63,693 nt of DNA from Rhodospirillaceae bacterium (GCA_002686255.1 NZAZ01000149.1:1-63693), one strand, 5' to 3'; positions 51,052 to 61,460 are shown, numbered from the stretch's first letter. The notes: generated by a model not told the origin, from the sequence alone. Program-made: numbers and translations.

Positions 51052-52172
51052 CGCAGCCCCCTGCCGCCCGGCCGCTCGCGGGTCAGGGCCAGGACCATGC
51101 CCATGCCGACGGCCAGCGCCAGCGTCGACGACCCGCCGTAGGATACGAACGGCAGGGTCATGCCCTTGGGCGGCATCAGGTTGATGTTGGACGCCATGTT
51201 GATGATCGCCTGTACGGCGAACTGAACCAAAAGCCCGGTCACCGCCAGCAATACGAACAGGTCGCCGGACTTCAGCACGCGGGAGAACCCGCGCAGGACG
51301 ACGAAGGCGAACAGCGCCACCAGGATCAGGCACAGCACGAGGCCGAATTCCTCGCCGGCGACGGCTAAGATGAAATCCGCGTGGGCGTCGGGCAGGACCT
51401 CCTTGACCCGGCCCTCGCCGGGGCCGCGGCCGGCCCAGCCGCCGTTGTAGAAAGCCTCGAGCGCGCGGCTGACCTGATAGCTTTCGCCGCCGGCGGGGTC
51501 GAAGAAGCGGTCGACCCGTGCCTGCACGTGGCCGAAGGCGAAATACGCCCCGACGCTGGCGATCAAGAACCCGAACCCGATGCCGGCGACCAGGACCAGC
51601 GGCAGGCCGACGACGAAGAGCTGCACTCCCCATACGGCGGCAACGACCATGGTCATGCCGACGTCCGGCTGCATCAGCAACAACGCCGCGATGGCGAGGA
51701 ATAGCCCGGTGGCGATGCCGTAGCCGGGGAAGCGCCCGTCCAGGCGTTGTTCGGCGAACATCCACGCGGCGACGACGGCGAACCCCGGCTTGACGAATTC
51801 CGAAGGCTGCAGGGAATAAGGGCCGACCAGGAGCCAGCGGGTGGCGCCCTTGATTTCGGGCCCGGTAAACAGCGTCAGCACCATCAGCGCCATGGCCGCG
51901 GCCAGGCACCCCAGGGCCGTCCGCCGGACGCCCCGGGGCGACAGGAACGACATCGAAAAGATGATCGCCGCCGCCAGGCCGAGGAACAGGAACTGGCGCT
52001 TGGCGAAGTGAAAGGTATCGAGCCCCAAGCGCTCGGCCACCGGCGGCGAAGCGGCCAGGGTCAATACGGCGCCGATGGCGACGATGGCGCCAAGCGCGGC
52101 CAGGGTCCAGCGGTCGACGGTCCACCACCAACGGCCGACGAGGCTGGTATCGGTGCGGGCAATGGCGCTCAT
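51048..52172 (-). CDS. ftsW: Peptidoglycan glycosyltransferase FtsW (SEDS family)
   Basis: The 374-residue polytopic protein has about ten membrane helices with SEDS motifs: GATRWLLVGPYSLQPSEFVK near 115, QPDVGMTMVVAAVWG near 180 and MPPKGMTLPFVSYGGSSTLA near 335. It polymerises lipid II at the septum with FtsI. The ATG at 52172 overlaps the murD stop. Confidence 0.95.
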   Translation of the reverse strand: MSAIARTDTSLVGRWWWTVDRWTLAALGAIVAIGAVLTLAASPPVAERLGLDTFHFAKRQFLFLGLAAAIIFSMSFLSPRGVRRTALGCLAAAMALMVLTLFTGPEIKGATRWLLVGPYSLQPSEFVKPGFAVVAAWMFAEQRLDGRFPGYGIATGLFLAIAALLLMQPDVGMTMVVAAVWGVQLFVVGLPLVLVAGIGFGFLIASVGAYFAFGHVQARVDRFFDPAGGESYQVSRALEAFYNGGWAGRGPGEGRVKEVLPDAHADFILAVAGEEFGLVLCLILVALFAFVVLRGFSRVLKSGDLFVLLAVTGLLVQFAVQAIINMASNINLMPPKGMTLPFVSYGGSSTLALAVGMGMVLALTRERPGGRGLR

Positions 52173-53614
52173 CAGCCCTCCTCCTCGCCGCCGCGGGTGC
52201 CGGGAAAGATTCCCGATTCCTCGGACGGGTCCAGATGCTTGCCAGGAAGTCTCTCGACCATGTCGCGGAAAGCGTCGCCGCGGGCCTCGAAATCGTCGAA
52301 CTGGTCGAACGACGCGGCAGCCGGCGACAACAGCACCACGGCGCCTTCGGCCTTTTCCTTCTTGGCCAGCTTTCGGGCGTCGGAAAGCGCCGTCTTGAGA
52401 TCGCCGGAAACCGTCACCGACACACGGCCGTCGAGGAATTGCGAGAATTCCATCGCCGCCTCGCCGATCGGGAACGCGTGGCGGACGTTGCCGAGATAGG
52501 GCTCCACCGCCTTCAGGCCGCCCTCCTTGGGCCGGCCGCCGCAGATCCAGTAAATAGCGTCGTAGCACGCCAGCGCCCGGGCCGCGGCCGCGGCGTTGGT
52601 GGCCTTGGAATCGTTGACGTAGCCGATGCCGTCGACGAGGGCGACCGGCTCCTGGCGGTGGACCAGGCCGGGGTAGCTCTGGATACAGGCCATGACCGCG
52701 TGGGGGGCGACCCCGGCCGACTTGGTAACGGCGTAGGCGGCGGCCGCGTTCTGCCAGTTGTGCCGCCCCGGGAGGCTGGGATTTTCACGCAGGTCCATGA
52801 TCGGAGCTTCCTGGCCCTCGATGTCGTCGACAAGAACGCCGCCCGTGGCATAGACGCCGCCGTGGACGCGCTCGGTACCGGAGACCCCGATCACCACCTG
52901 CTCGGCGGCGGCCTTGAGCTCTTCGTAAATGGCGCGGCTGAAATCGTCATCGACGCCGACGACGGCGGTGCGGGGCGTGGTCTGACGGTGAAAGATCATC
53001 TTCTTGGCGGCGATGTAGTCGTCCATGCCGGCGTAACGGTCCTGGTGGTCGGGGCTGATGTTCAACAGCACGGCGACGTCGAAGGTGATGGAGCGGGTCA
53101 GCTCGAGCTGGAACGACGACATCTCCAGGACATAGGTACCTCCCTGTTCCAAGGGCTCCAGTTCCAACGCCGGGATGCCAAGATTGCCGCCGATTTCGGC
53201 CTCGCGGCCGGACACATGCATGATGTGGCCGATCAACGCCGTCGCCGTCGATTTGCCGTTGGTGCCGGTAATGCCGATATAGGCCGCCGCCCGCTGAGCG
53301 CGGACCAGAAGCTCGGCGTCGCCGATGATCTCGACATTGGCCGCCTCGGCCAATTTCACGATTTCGTGCGGCTCCGGATGGTGGAGGGGCACGCCCGGGC
53401 TCAACACCAGGGAGGTGTGTTCCTTCCAGTCGATGGCGTTAAGGTCGACCAGCGGCACGCCCTCGTCCGCGGCCCGTTGGCGGGCGGCCTCGTCGTCGTC
53501 CCAGGCCGAAACCTCGGCGTCGCTCTTGACCAGCGCCTTCGCCGCCGACAGTCCGGAAAGGCCGAGCCCGAAAACGGCGATGGGGAGAGTCGCGAAGGGG
53601 AATACGTCGATCAT
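52172..53614 (-). CDS. murD: UDP-N-acetylmuramoylalanine--D-glutamate ligase
   Basis: The 480-residue Mur ligase has VFGLGLSGLSAAKALVKSD near 14, the P-loop GITGTNGKSTATALIGHIM near 113, LLNISPDHQDRYAGMDDYI near 183 and YVNDSKATNAAAAARALACY near 330. It adds D-Glu. It lies 7 bases after the mraY end in transcription order and overlaps ftsW by one base. Confidence 0.95.
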   Translation of the reverse strand: MIDVFPFATLPIAVFGLGLSGLSAAKALVKSDAEVSAWDDDEAARQRAADEGVPLVDLNAIDWKEHTSLVLSPGVPLHHPEPHEIVKLAEAANVEIIGDAELLVRAQRAAAYIGITGTNGKSTATALIGHIMHVSGREAEIGGNLGIPALELEPLEQGGTYVLEMSSFQLELTRSITFDVAVLLNISPDHQDRYAGMDDYIAAKKMIFHRQTTPRTAVVGVDDDFSRAIYEELKAAAEQVVIGVSGTERVHGGVYATGGVLVDDIEGQEAPIMDLRENPSLPGRHNWQNAAAAYAVTKSAGVAPHAVMACIQSYPGLVHRQEPVALVDGIGYVNDSKATNAAAAARALACYDAIYWICGGRPKEGGLKAVEPYLGNVRHAFPIGEAAMEFSQFLDGRVSVTVSGDLKTALSDARKLAKKEKAEGAVVLLSPAAASFDQFDDFEARGDAFRDMVERLPGKHLDPSEESGIFPGTRGGEEEG

Positions 53615-53621
53615 CCGTTCC

Positions 53622-54710
53622 TCACCTCAGCTTCAACGTCGACAGGCCGGCGAGCGCCAGGATCGAGGCGATGATCCAGAACCGGATGACGATGGTGCTT
53701 TCGGCCCATCCCTTCTTTTCGAAGTGATGGTGCAAGGGCGCCATGGCGAAGACCCGCTTGCCGGTCAGCTTGAAGGACAGCACCTGGACGACCACCGAAA
53801 CCGTCTCCAGCACGAACAGTCCGCCGACGATGAACAGCACCAGTTCGTGCTTGGTGATGACGCTGACGGTGCCCAGGGCCCCGCCCAGGGACAACGACCC
53901 GGTATCGCCCATGAAGATCTTCGCCGGTGGCGCATTGAACCAAAGGAAGCCCAGGCCGCCGCCGACCAGGGCCCCGCAAAAGATCGCCAGCTCTCCGGCT
54001 CCGGGCACGTAATGGAGTTGCAGGTAGCCGGAAAACACCGAGTTGCCGACCAGATAGGCGATCAGCGTGAAGACGCCGGCGGCGATCATCACCGGCACGA
54101 TGGCCAGTCCGTCCAGGCCGTCGGTCAGATTGACGGCGTTCGACGACCCGACCATGACGACCGCGGCGAAGAGGACGAACACCCAGCCGAGGTCGAGAAG
54201 GACATTCTTCAGGAACGGCACCGCCAGGGTCGAGGTCAGGGCCGGCGGCAGTTGATGCATGATCGAAAACGCCGCCACCAGGGCGATCGCCGCCTGCAAC
54301 AGCAATTTCAATTTCGCCGACAGTCCGCTTGAATCCTGGCGGGTGACCTTAAGGTAATCGTCGAGGAAACCGATGATGCCGTAGGAAATGGTGACCCCCA
54401 GCGCCGCCCATATATAGACGTTGGTGAGGTCGGCCCACAGTAACGTCGCCAGGCTCAGCGCCATGAGAATCAGGAAGCCGCCCATGGTCGGCGTCCCCTT
54501 CTTGGACAGGAGATGCTCTTCCGGGCCGTCGTCGCGGATCGGCTGACCGGCGGTTTGGCGTTTTTTCAGGGCGTTGATCAGGGGCGGCCCGAAAAGGAAG
54601 CTGATGATCAGCGCCGTGATGATGGCGCCGCCGGTGCGGAACGTCAGATACCGGAAGACGTTGAGGACCGCGAACTGGTCGGCCATTGGGTACAGGATAT
54701 GGAACAGCAT
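53622..54710 (-). CDS. mraY: Phospho-N-acetylmuramoyl-pentapeptide transferase
   Basis: The 362-residue protein has ten membrane helices. It carries the MraY motifs [20 protein letters not shown] near 70, [20 protein letters not shown] near 115, [20 protein letters not shown] near 190 and [20 protein letters not shown] near 320. It makes lipid I. The ATG at 54710 overlaps the murF stop by one base. Frames upstream of that ATG are antisense shadows within murF. Confidence 0.95.
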   Translation of the reverse strand: MLFHILYPMADQFAVLNVFRYLTFRTGGAIITALIISFLFGPPLINALKKRQTAGQPIRDDGPEEHLLSKKGTPTMGGFLILMALSLATLLWADLTNVYIWAALGVTISYGIIGFLDDYLKVTRQDSSGLSAKLKLLLQAAIALVAAFSIMHQLPPALTSTLAVPFLKNVLLDLGWVFVLFAAVVMVGSSNAVNLTDGLDGLAIVPVMIAAGVFTLIAYLVGNSVFSGYLQLHYVPGAGELAIFCGALVGGGLGFLWFNAPPAKIFMGDTGSLSLGGALGTVSVITKHELVLFIVGGLFVLETVSVVVQVLSFKLTGKRVFAMAPLHHHFEKKGWAESTIVIRFWIIASILALAGLSTLKLR

Positions 54711-56164
54711 TAGCCGTTGACCACTTGCTTGTGGTTGTCGGGGTCGACGCCGCGGGGATGGCCCAGGTCCAGCAGGGCATCGACGATGGGCCCGGTGTTG
54801 GATCCGGCCGAGCCCTTGATGACGACCACGTCGCCGGGGCGGACAATCCCCGTCACCTTGGGCAACAACCGCATGGCGCTGGGGGCGGTGGCGCCGCGCA
54901 TGGACCGGGGCAGGACATCCCAAAGGGCGCCCATGTATTGACCGGCGGTAAACACCAGGTTGATCTTCTCGGCGATCAGGGTTTCCACCAGGGCGGCGTG
55001 TTGGCTTTCGGATTCAGGCCCCAGCTCCAGCATGTCGCCGAGGACGGCGATTCGCCGGCCGCCGCCTTCCGGTTCCAACCTTCCCAGGACCTCGAAGGCG
55101 GCGTTCATGGACACCGGGGACGCGTTGTAGCTTTCGTCGATGACGATGAAGGTGCCGCCCGCGACTTCGACCGTATGGCGCCGACCCCGGCCCTTGAGGC
55201 CGATCATGCCGGCCAACTCATCCGCCGCCGGCCCGATTTCGCCCCCGGCGCCGCCGACGGCGGCCAGCACGGCCAGGGAGTTCATCACCCAGTGGCGGCC
55301 CGGCACGCCCAGCCGGTATTGGAACTCGGCCCCGTCGATCATCGCCGTAACGTCCGATCCTTCGCAGTCGGTGCGGATATCCATGAGCCTGAACCGGGCC
55401 TCCTCGTGGGCGCCGAAGGCGATGACGTTCTTCACCCCCGCCTCCCCGGCGGCAGCGACGAGGCGGTTGAACTGTGCATTGTCGCGGTTGAGGACGGCCA
55501 CGCCGTCCCCGGTCATGCCTTCGAAGATTTCCGCCTTGGCGTCGGCGATGTCTTCGATGGATTCGAAATGGGCCCCATGCACGCCTTCGACATTGGTGAT
55601 CACGGCGACGTCGGGCTTCACCATCCGGGACAGGGGCGCGATCTCGCCCGAGTGATTCATGCCGATCTCGAACACCCCGAAGGCGGAATCGGCCGCCATC
55701 CGCGACAGGCTCAGCGGCACCCCCCAGTGGTTGTTGAGGCTGCACAGGCTGGCCGCGGTCGGGCCCTGTTCTTCCAGCACGAAGCGGATCGCCTCTTTGG
55801 TGCCGGTCTTGCCGACGCTGCCGGTGACGGCGATGACCCGGGCGCCGGTGCGGCGGCGGGCGGCCTGTCCCAGGGCCTCGAGGGCGCGGGCGGTGTCCTT
55901 GACCTCCAGCAACGGCGCCTCGCCGGTCACCGCGTCCGGCCGGCGTTCGGCCACCGCCGCGGCGGCGCCGGCGGCAAAGGCGTCGGCGGCGAAATCGTGG
56001 CCGTCGAACCTGGGCCCGCGGATGGCGACGAACAGGTCGCCGGGTTTGGTTGTGCGGCTGTCGATGGATACGCCGTCGGCGCGCCATTCGCCGTGGGCAA
56101 TGCCGCCGGTGGCGGCCAGCGCCGAACCGGTGGTCCAGAGATACGTTTCCACCGCCGGGCTCAC
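54710..56164 (-). CDS. murF: UDP-MurNAc-tripeptide--D-alanyl-D-alanine ligase
   Basis: The 484-residue protein has [18 protein letters not shown] near 33, the P-loop [18 protein letters not shown] near 113, [17 protein letters not shown] near 142 and [20 protein letters not shown] near 340. GTG start overlaps the murE stop (GTGA). Confidence 0.94.
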   Translation of the reverse strand: MSPAVETYLWTTGSALAATGGIAHGEWRADGVSIDSRTTKPGDLFVAIRGPRFDGHDFAADAFAAGAAAAVAERRPDAVTGEAPLLEVKDTARALEALGQAARRRTGARVIAVTGSVGKTGTKEAIRFVLEEQGPTAASLCSLNNHWGVPLSLSRMAADSAFGVFEIGMNHSGEIAPLSRMVKPDVAVITNVEGVHGAHFESIEDIADAKAEIFEGMTGDGVAVLNRDNAQFNRLVAAAGEAGVKNVIAFGAHEEARFRLMDIRTDCEGSDVTAMIDGAEFQYRLGVPGRHWVMNSLAVLAAVGGAGGEIGPAADELAGMIGLKGRGRRHTVEVAGGTFIVIDESYNASPVSMNAAFEVLGRLEPEGGGRRIAVLGDMLELGPESESQHAALVETLIAEKINLVFTAGQYMGALWDVLPRSMRGATAPSAMRLLPKVTGIVRPGDVVVIKGSAGSNTGPIVDALLDLGHPRGVDPDNHKQVVNG

Positions 56165-57645
56165 TTGCCGATCTCCTTTAACGCGGCGCCGACGGCCTCG
56201 GCGTCGTCGAAGGGCCGGGTTTCCTCGCCGATGATCTGCCCCTGCTCGTGCCCCTTGCCGGCGACCACCAGAAGGTCTTCCGGGCCCAGACCGTTGACCG
56301 CCTCGGCGATGGCTTGGGCGCGGCCGCCGATATCGGCGGCGGTGGGAACGGCGGCAAGGATCTGGGCGCGGATGTCGGCGGCGTCCTCGGTGCGGGGGTT
56401 GTCGTCGGTGACGATCACCACCTCGGCCAGGTTGCCGGCGATGGCGCCCATTTCCGGGCGCTTGCCGGAATCGCGGTCGCCGCCGCAGCCGAAGACCAGA
56501 TGCAGGCGGCCCACGACATGAGGCCGTAGCGCTTTCAGGACGCTGGCCAGGGCATCGGGGGTATGGGCGTAATCGACGTAGACCGGGGCCCCCGATGGGT
56601 GGCGGCCGGCCAGTTGCACCCGTCCGGGAACGCCCTTAAGTTTTTCCAGTTCCGCCGTGGCGGCCTCGGCGTCGTCGCCGGAAGCCAGCGCCAGGGCCAG
56701 GGCGCACAGGGCATTCGAGGCCTGAAAACCGCCGAGAAGAGGCAACGTGAGACGGGCCGGCTTGCCGGCCACCTCAAGCTCCAGCCGATGCCCGTCGGCC
56801 AGGGATTCGATGGCCACGAGGCGCACCTCTTCGCCGGATTGGCCGTAGCGCATGATCCCGAGGCCGCGGTTCCGGCATGCCGCTTCGGCCGCCTCGGCAT
56901 AGGCGTCGTCGGCATTGATGACGGCGGTGCCGCCGTCGGCGATGATTTCCGTAAACAGCCGCAGCTTGGCGGCCAGGTAATCGTCCATGGTGCCGTGGTA
57001 ATCCAGGTGGTCGCGGCTGAGGTTGGTGAAGGCGCCGAAGGACACCCTGACGCCGTCGAGCCGATATTGGTGCAGGCCGTGGCTGGAGGCTTCCAGCGCC
57101 AGCCGGTCGAACCCGGCCCGCTTGAGATCGCGCAAATTGCGGTGCAGGTCGGCGGGGTCCGGCGTCGTCAGACTGGTCCGGTTTTCGAAGCCGTCCGCGG
57201 CAATGCCCAACGTACCGGCGCTGGCCGCCTTGTGCCCCAGTCCCTGCCAAATCTGGCGCAGGAACGAAATCACGGAGGTCTTGCCGTTGGTGCCGGTGAC
57301 GGCGGCGATGGTGTCCGGTTGATCCTCGAAAAACGCCGCCGCCATCAACGCAAATTGACGGCGCGGGTTGGCATCGGTGAAAACCGGCACCGGGGCCTCG
57401 CCCGGTTGCCCTGTTTCCGGTTCGATGGCGGTGCCGGGGGGCGCCAGCACGGCAACGGCGCCGCGGCCAAGGGCCTCGGGGATGTAATCGCGGCCGTCCA
57501 GCCGGGCCCCGGGCAGGGCGGCGAAAAGAAAGCCGGGCTCGACCTGTCGGGAATCACAGGTGAGCCCGGTAATATCCGTTTCGTTCACGACCGCCTGGCC
57601 CGTCAAATCCATTTTAGCTCCGTCCAAGACATCAATAAGTCGCAA
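56161..57645 (-). CDS. murE: UDP-MurNAc-L-Ala-D-Glu--meso-diaminopimelate ligase
   Basis: The 494-residue protein has ITGLTCDSRQVEPGFLFAAL near 25, the P-loop VTGTNGKTSVISFLRQIW near 114, and DDNPRTEDAADI near 412. This DNPR-type motif is diagnostic for meso-DAP rather than lysine addition. The start is TTG at 57645 (first residues RLIDVLDGAK fit the family), overlapping the ftsI end by 14 bases. The ATG at 57612 is the alternative. Confidence 0.94.
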   Translation of the reverse strand: MRLIDVLDGAKMDLTGQAVVNETDITGLTCDSRQVEPGFLFAALPGARLDGRDYIPEALGRGAVAVLAPPGTAIEPETGQPGEAPVPVFTDANPRRQFALMAAAFFEDQPDTIAAVTGTNGKTSVISFLRQIWQGLGHKAASAGTLGIAADGFENRTSLTTPDPADLHRNLRDLKRAGFDRLALEASSHGLHQYRLDGVRVSFGAFTNLSRDHLDYHGTMDDYLAAKLRLFTEIIADGGTAVINADDAYAEAAEAACRNRGLGIMRYGQSGEEVRLVAIESLADGHRLELEVAGKPARLTLPLLGGFQASNALCALALALASGDDAEAATAELEKLKGVPGRVQLAGRHPSGAPVYVDYAHTPDALASVLKALRPHVVGRLHLVFGCGGDRDSGKRPEMGAIAGNLAEVVIVTDDNPRTEDAADIRAQILAAVPTAADIGGRAQAIAEAVNGLGPEDLLVVAGKGHEQGQIIGEETRPFDDAEAVGAALKEIGK

Positions 57646-59497
57646 GCGCCTGCTCCGGGGGGCCGGGGTCGTTGGCCCTATTGGTCTTTCGGGGCGAACC
57701 CAACACCGCGCGGACCCGTTTCAGCATCCGGTCCTCGGCGGTCACGGAACCGCCTGCATCCGGCGGGGCGAAGGGAACCGTGACCTGGGCCGGCGCCACG
57801 ACGGCCACCCTGGCCTCGATCACCGGCCCCTGGATGGGATCGGCTTCGGGATTCCGCCTCGGGGCCATGCCGATCAGGGTCGCCATGCGATTGACGATCC
57901 GCCCGACGGCCGGCGCCGCCACCCAGCCGCCGGTGGCGTAGTCGAGGGTCCGCTCGTTGCCCTTCGGTTCATCGACCAGCACCAGCACCACGTAACGCGG
58001 GTCGTCGATGGGAAAGGCGCCGACGAAGGACGAGATGGTGGCGTTCTTCCGGTAGCCCCCGCCCGCCAGCTTATCGGCGGTGCCGGTCTTGCCGCCGATG
58101 GCATAGCCGCGGATGTCGGCCTTGCGGCCGGTGCCGTTCTGGACCACCAAGCGCATCAGGCCGCGTATCTGTTCCGACGTTTCCGTCGACAGCACGCGGC
58201 GGCCGGGAGCCGGGACGCCGGGCCGGCGCTTCAACAGCGTCGGCGGCACAAAGGTGCCGCCGTTGACCAGCGCCGCGACGCCGCTGGTCAATTGCACCGG
58301 GCTGACGGCGATGCCGTGGCCGTAGGCGATGGTCATGGTGTTGATTTCGCGCCACCGGTGGGGGGTCAGGGGCCTGCCGACCTCGGGCAGTTCGATGGCC
58401 GCCGGCTTGAGCAGGCCCAGCCGGCCGAGGTAATCCTTCTGCGCCCGGGTGCCGACGTCGACGGCCATCTTGGCGGCCCCGATGTTGGACGAATAGACGA
58501 TGATCTCGGGCACCGTGAGCCAGCGGTTCTTGGCGTGGAAATCACTGATGGTGAAGCGCGAGACCTGGATCGGCTGGCTGGCGTCGTAACCGCTTTCCAG
58601 GCTGACGGTGCCGGAATCGAGGGCCATGGCGGCGGTGAACAGCTTGAACGTCGAGCCCATCTCGTAGACCCCTTTGGCGGCCCGGTTGAAGGCAGGGTCG
58701 CCACCCGCGGTCGCCGGATCGTTGGGGTCGAAATCGGGCAGCGACACCATGGCCACTATTTCGCCGCTGTCGGCGTCGAGCACCAGCCCGGTGGCGCCGA
58801 GGGCCCGGAATTCACGCATCGCCGAGGCAAGTTCCTGGCGCAGCATCGCCTGGATGCGGATGTCCAGCGCCAGCTCGATGCGGTTGCCGGCGCGAAGGGT
58901 CTGGTCGAAACGCATCTCCATCCCGGCGATGCCGTTGCCGTCGACGTCGGTCAGGCCGAGCACATGGGCGGCCAAACGGCCATGGGGATAGATCCGGCGT
59001 TCGCCGCGCTGAAAGCCGAAGCCCGGCAAGCCAAGCCGGTTGACTTGGTATTGCTGTTTCGGGGTCAGGTTGCGGCCGATCCAGACGAAACGGCCCTTGG
59101 ATTTGATCTTGGCCAGAACATCCCCGCGCTCGAGGGCGGGTAGCACCTGGATCAGCTTATCCGCGGCCTCCTCGACGTTCAGCACCGAGGCCGGGTCGGC
59201 GTAGAGCGACGCCGTCGGCAGGCTGGTGGCCAACAGGATGCCGTTGCGGTCGACGATATCGGCGCGCCCCACGGGCGCCGCCGGCGACTGTTCGATGTGC
59301 GCCACCTTCGGCTCGCCGCCGGCCTTGAACACGGTCAAATCGACCAGGCGGACGCCGATGGCGGTAAACGCCATGGCGATAACGACGCTGGTGACCAGCA
59401 GCCTGTTGCGGCCGGTTTCAATGGCCTGCTTGCGGATGCCTTCGATCCGCCGCGCGCCCTGGACTGGCGCCACAGGTTGGCGTTTGGCGGCGGTCAT
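57632..59497 (-). CDS. ftsI: Septal peptidoglycan transpeptidase FtsI (PBP3)
   Basis: The 621-residue protein has one N-terminal helix (LLVTSVVIAMAFTAIGVRLV near 35) and a dimerisation domain (GRADIVDRNGILLATSLPTA near 77). The transpeptidase domain has GSTFKLFTAAMAL (catalytic Ser near 288), SSNIGAAKMAV near 335 and KTGTADKLAGGGYRK near 474. It cross-links septal peptidoglycan. The ATG at 59497 overlaps the ftsL stop (ATGA). Confidence 0.95.
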   Translation of the reverse strand: MTAAKRQPVAPVQGARRIEGIRKQAIETGRNRLLVTSVVIAMAFTAIGVRLVDLTVFKAGGEPKVAHIEQSPAAPVGRADIVDRNGILLATSLPTASLYADPASVLNVEEAADKLIQVLPALERGDVLAKIKSKGRFVWIGRNLTPKQQYQVNRLGLPGFGFQRGERRIYPHGRLAAHVLGLTDVDGNGIAGMEMRFDQTLRAGNRIELALDIRIQAMLRQELASAMREFRALGATGLVLDADSGEIVAMVSLPDFDPNDPATAGGDPAFNRAAKGVYEMGSTFKLFTAAMALDSGTVSLESGYDASQPIQVSRFTISDFHAKNRWLTVPEIIVYSSNIGAAKMAVDVGTRAQKDYLGRLGLLKPAAIELPEVGRPLTPHRWREINTMTIAYGHGIAVSPVQLTSGVAALVNGGTFVPPTLLKRRPGVPAPGRRVLSTETSEQIRGLMRLVVQNGTGRKADIRGYAIGGKTGTADKLAGGGYRKNATISSFVGAFPIDDPRYVVLVLVDEPKGNERTLDYATGGWVAAPAVGRIVNRMATLIGMAPRRNPEADPIQGPVIEARVAVVAPAQVTVPFAPPDAGGSVTAEDRMLKRVRAVLGSPRKTNRANDPGPPEQALATY

Positions 59498-59838
59498 CGG
59501 CGCGGCTCCTGGATGGCGACGCTGACCGTAAACGGGGTTACGGTCTCGGCATCGTCTTCGGGGATGCGCGGCAGTAAATCGTTGGCCGTACCGACCTGCC
59601 GGGAATCGATGGCGGTCAGGCTCAGATAGCGCTCGGCCAGAATCTTGAGCCGCGTCGGCTCGTTGAGGTAGCTCCATTCCGCCTTCAGCACGTGAGTGGC
59701 CTGGCGGTCGTCGGTGATCGACCGGTTGAGCCCGACGAGCTGGTCTTCCAGGTTCTGGACCTTGGACTTGACCGAGAACAGGGTCAGGCTCAGCGACGCG
59801 GCGAGAAGAACGGTCAAGAGCATGGCGGGTCGGATCAT
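59494..59838 (-). CDS. ftsL: Cell division protein FtsL
   Basis: The 114-residue bitopic protein has an N-terminal helix (MLLTVLLAASLSLTLFSV), a short coiled coil (VKSKVQNLEDQLVGLNRSIT) and the FtsL end (WSYLNEPTRLKILAERYL). It lies between rsmH and ftsI, as in most proteobacteria. It bridges FtsQ/B and FtsWI. Confidence 0.92.
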   Translation of the reverse strand: MIRPAMLLTVLLAASLSLTLFSVKSKVQNLEDQLVGLNRSITDDRQATHVLKAEWSYLNEPTRLKILAERYLSLTAIDSRQVGTANDLLPRIPEDDAETVTPFTVSVAIQEPRR

Positions 59839-59850
59839 CGTAATTTCCTC

Positions 59851-60804
59851 TTATGCCGCCTGCCGGGCCGGGGTTTCGGTACGCTCGGCGGCGCGCATCC
59901 GGGCCGAACGGGCGCGGGAGTTGGCCTCGGTTTCCGCCGCCGTCGGCTTGACGACGCGGCGGCGCAGAAGCTTGAACGTCGGGGCCGTTTCGACCGCTTT
60001 CGGGGGAAGATGGCGCGACGGTTTGGCGGCGGCGCCCGATCGCCCCTGCAGGAACTCCTTGACCTGGCGGTCCTCGAGGGAATGAAACGACACCACGGTC
60101 AGCCGCCCGCCGGGGCGGAGCAGGATTTCGGCCGCGTTCAGCCCGCGTTCCAGTTCGCCCATCTCGTCATTGACGTAGATGCGCAGCGCCTGAAACGTCC
60201 GCGTCGCCGGGTCGATCCCGTCCTTGGACCTGGCGACCACCCGGCGCACCAGTTCGGCCAGCTTCCCGGTGCGGGTAATGGGCGTTTCCCGCCTGGTTTC
60301 GACGATCGCCCTGGCGATGCGCCGGGACCGGCGTTCCTCGCCGTAGCGGTAGATGATGTCGGCGAGTTCCTTTTCGGTCAGCCGGTTGACGGCCTCGGCG
60401 GCGGTCATGCCCGAAGACGCCATGCGCATATCTAGCGGCCCGTCGGCGTGGAAGGAAAAGCCGCGTTCCGGGTCGTCGAGCTGCATCGACGAAACGCCGA
60501 GGTCGAGGGCAATGCCGTCGATGCGCTCGACACCGACGTCGCCCAGCAGCCGCACCATGTCGCCGAAGCGGCCGTTCAATACCGTCAGCCGGCCCCGGAA
60601 CCGGCGCTCCAGGTCGGCGCCGATGGACTGCGCCTCGGGGTCGCGGTCGATGCCCCAGACGGTGCAGTCGGCGGCTTCCAGCAGTGCCTCGGCATAGCCG
60701 CCGGCGCCGAAGGTGGCGTCGACGTAAATAGCGCCGTCGCGGGGGCTCAGCGCCTCCATGACCTCATTCAACATCACCGGGGTGTGGGGGATGAAGCCCG
60801 TCAT
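59851..60804 (-). CDS. rsmH: 16S rRNA (cytosine1402-N4)-methyltransferase
   Basis: The 317-residue protein has HTPVMLNEVMEALSPRDGAI near 7, the SAM-binding YVDATFGAGGYAEALLEAAD near 27, GIALDLGVSSMQLDDPERGF near 97 and RVVARSKDGIDPATRTFQAL near 195. It is the second gene of the dcw cluster, 3 bases after mraZ. Confidence 0.95.
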   Translation of the reverse strand: MTGFIPHTPVMLNEVMEALSPRDGAIYVDATFGAGGYAEALLEAADCTVWGIDRDPEAQSIGADLERRFRGRLTVLNGRFGDMVRLLGDVGVERIDGIALDLGVSSMQLDDPERGFSFHADGPLDMRMASSGMTAAEAVNRLTEKELADIIYRYGEERRSRRIARAIVETRRETPITRTGKLAELVRRVVARSKDGIDPATRTFQALRIYVNDEMGELERGLNAAEILLRPGGRLTVVSFHSLEDRQVKEFLQGRSGAAAKPSRHLPPKAVETAPTFKLLRRRVVKPTAAETEANSRARSARMRAAERTETPARQAA

Positions 60805-60807
60805 GGC

Positions 60808-61281
60808 CTAGGCTTCTCCCTTGTCCGGGTCTTGTGGACGGCGCAGTTGCAGGGTGGCGCCGCGGACCCGGGCCCGTTCGAAGGCTTTGCCGCGGTTGGC
60901 CTCGTAGGTCTTGGGCTGCCAAATCTGGAAGCGGCGTCCCCGCCCGACGAACAGGGCCTGGCCGGTAATGCCTGTCGTTTTGAGGACGTCCTTGGGCAAC
61001 GCCACCCGGCCTTCGGGGTCGAAGGAAAGACGATGCGCGCTCTCGAGGATGACGGACAGGTCGTCCTGTTCGTCCGAGAACATGGGCAGGTCCTCGAGGC
61101 TGTCGCTGAGGCGCCCCATGAAGTCCTCGTCGCAGGCCTCGAAGGCGTTGAATTTGAACAACGGATAGACGTAAAGGCCGCCGGGGGACTGGCTGCCCAA
61201 GGCGTCGCGGAAGGGTTTGGGCACCGAGACCCGTCCCTTCTTGTCGATCCTGTTGACGTATCTGCCAACAAAAAGCGCCAT
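60808..61281 (-). CDS. mraZ: Transcriptional regulator MraZ
   Basis: The 157-residue protein has two AbrB-like MraZ repeats: FVGRYVNRIDKKGRVSVPKP at residue 4 and FDPEGRVALPKDVLKTTGI near 88. It binds TGGG-type repeats upstream of its own operon, which are present here. The ATG at 61281 is chosen because conserved sequence starts there and GGGAG precedes it. Confidence 0.94.
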   Translation of the reverse strand: MALFVGRYVNRIDKKGRVSVPKPFRDALGSQSPGGLYVYPLFKFNAFEACDEDFMGRLSDSLEDLPMFSDEQDDLSVILESAHRLSFDPEGRVALPKDVLKTTGITGQALFVGRGRRFQIWQPKTYEANRGKAFERARVRGATLQLRRPQDPDKGEA

Positions 61282-61390
61282 AGTCGCTCCCGCAAAAATT
61301 CTTTCATTACAACGGCTTCCGCCGCCGTTGCCCATCCGTTACCGGTATCGGAAATCCCCCTCGGACCGTGGACCCCCCTTGATCGCAAAA

Positions 61391-61460
61391 TGGCCAATAA
61401 TGGGATATCATGGGTATTGATGGGCGTCAATGGGAGACTATGGCTTTCCATGGGTTAACA
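61391..61460 (-). promoter_or_regulatory. mraZ operator: seven phased 10-bp TGG(G) repeats over a candidate promoter
   Basis: On the plus strand seven consecutive decamers begin with TGG at 61391, 61401, 61411, 61421, 61431, 61441 and 61451. Five of them are TGGG. MraZ is known to bind TGGG repeats at 10-bp spacing. On the minus strand TTGACG (61430-61425) and TATCCC (61407-61402), 17 bases apart, give a possible promoter inside the array. The remaining bases of the mraZ-rnpB gap (61282-61390, 61461-61654) show nothing else recognisable. Confidence 0.75.

Noticed and set aside
54686..56521. 611-codon plus-strand open frame across mraY/murF/murE
   Set aside because: It spans three well-supported genes on the opposite strand. 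This is the usual antisense shadow in high-GC DNA.
57560..59143. 527-codon plus-strand open frame
   Set aside because: Antisense of ftsI. No domain, and composition rich in Gly/Arg/His/Asp.
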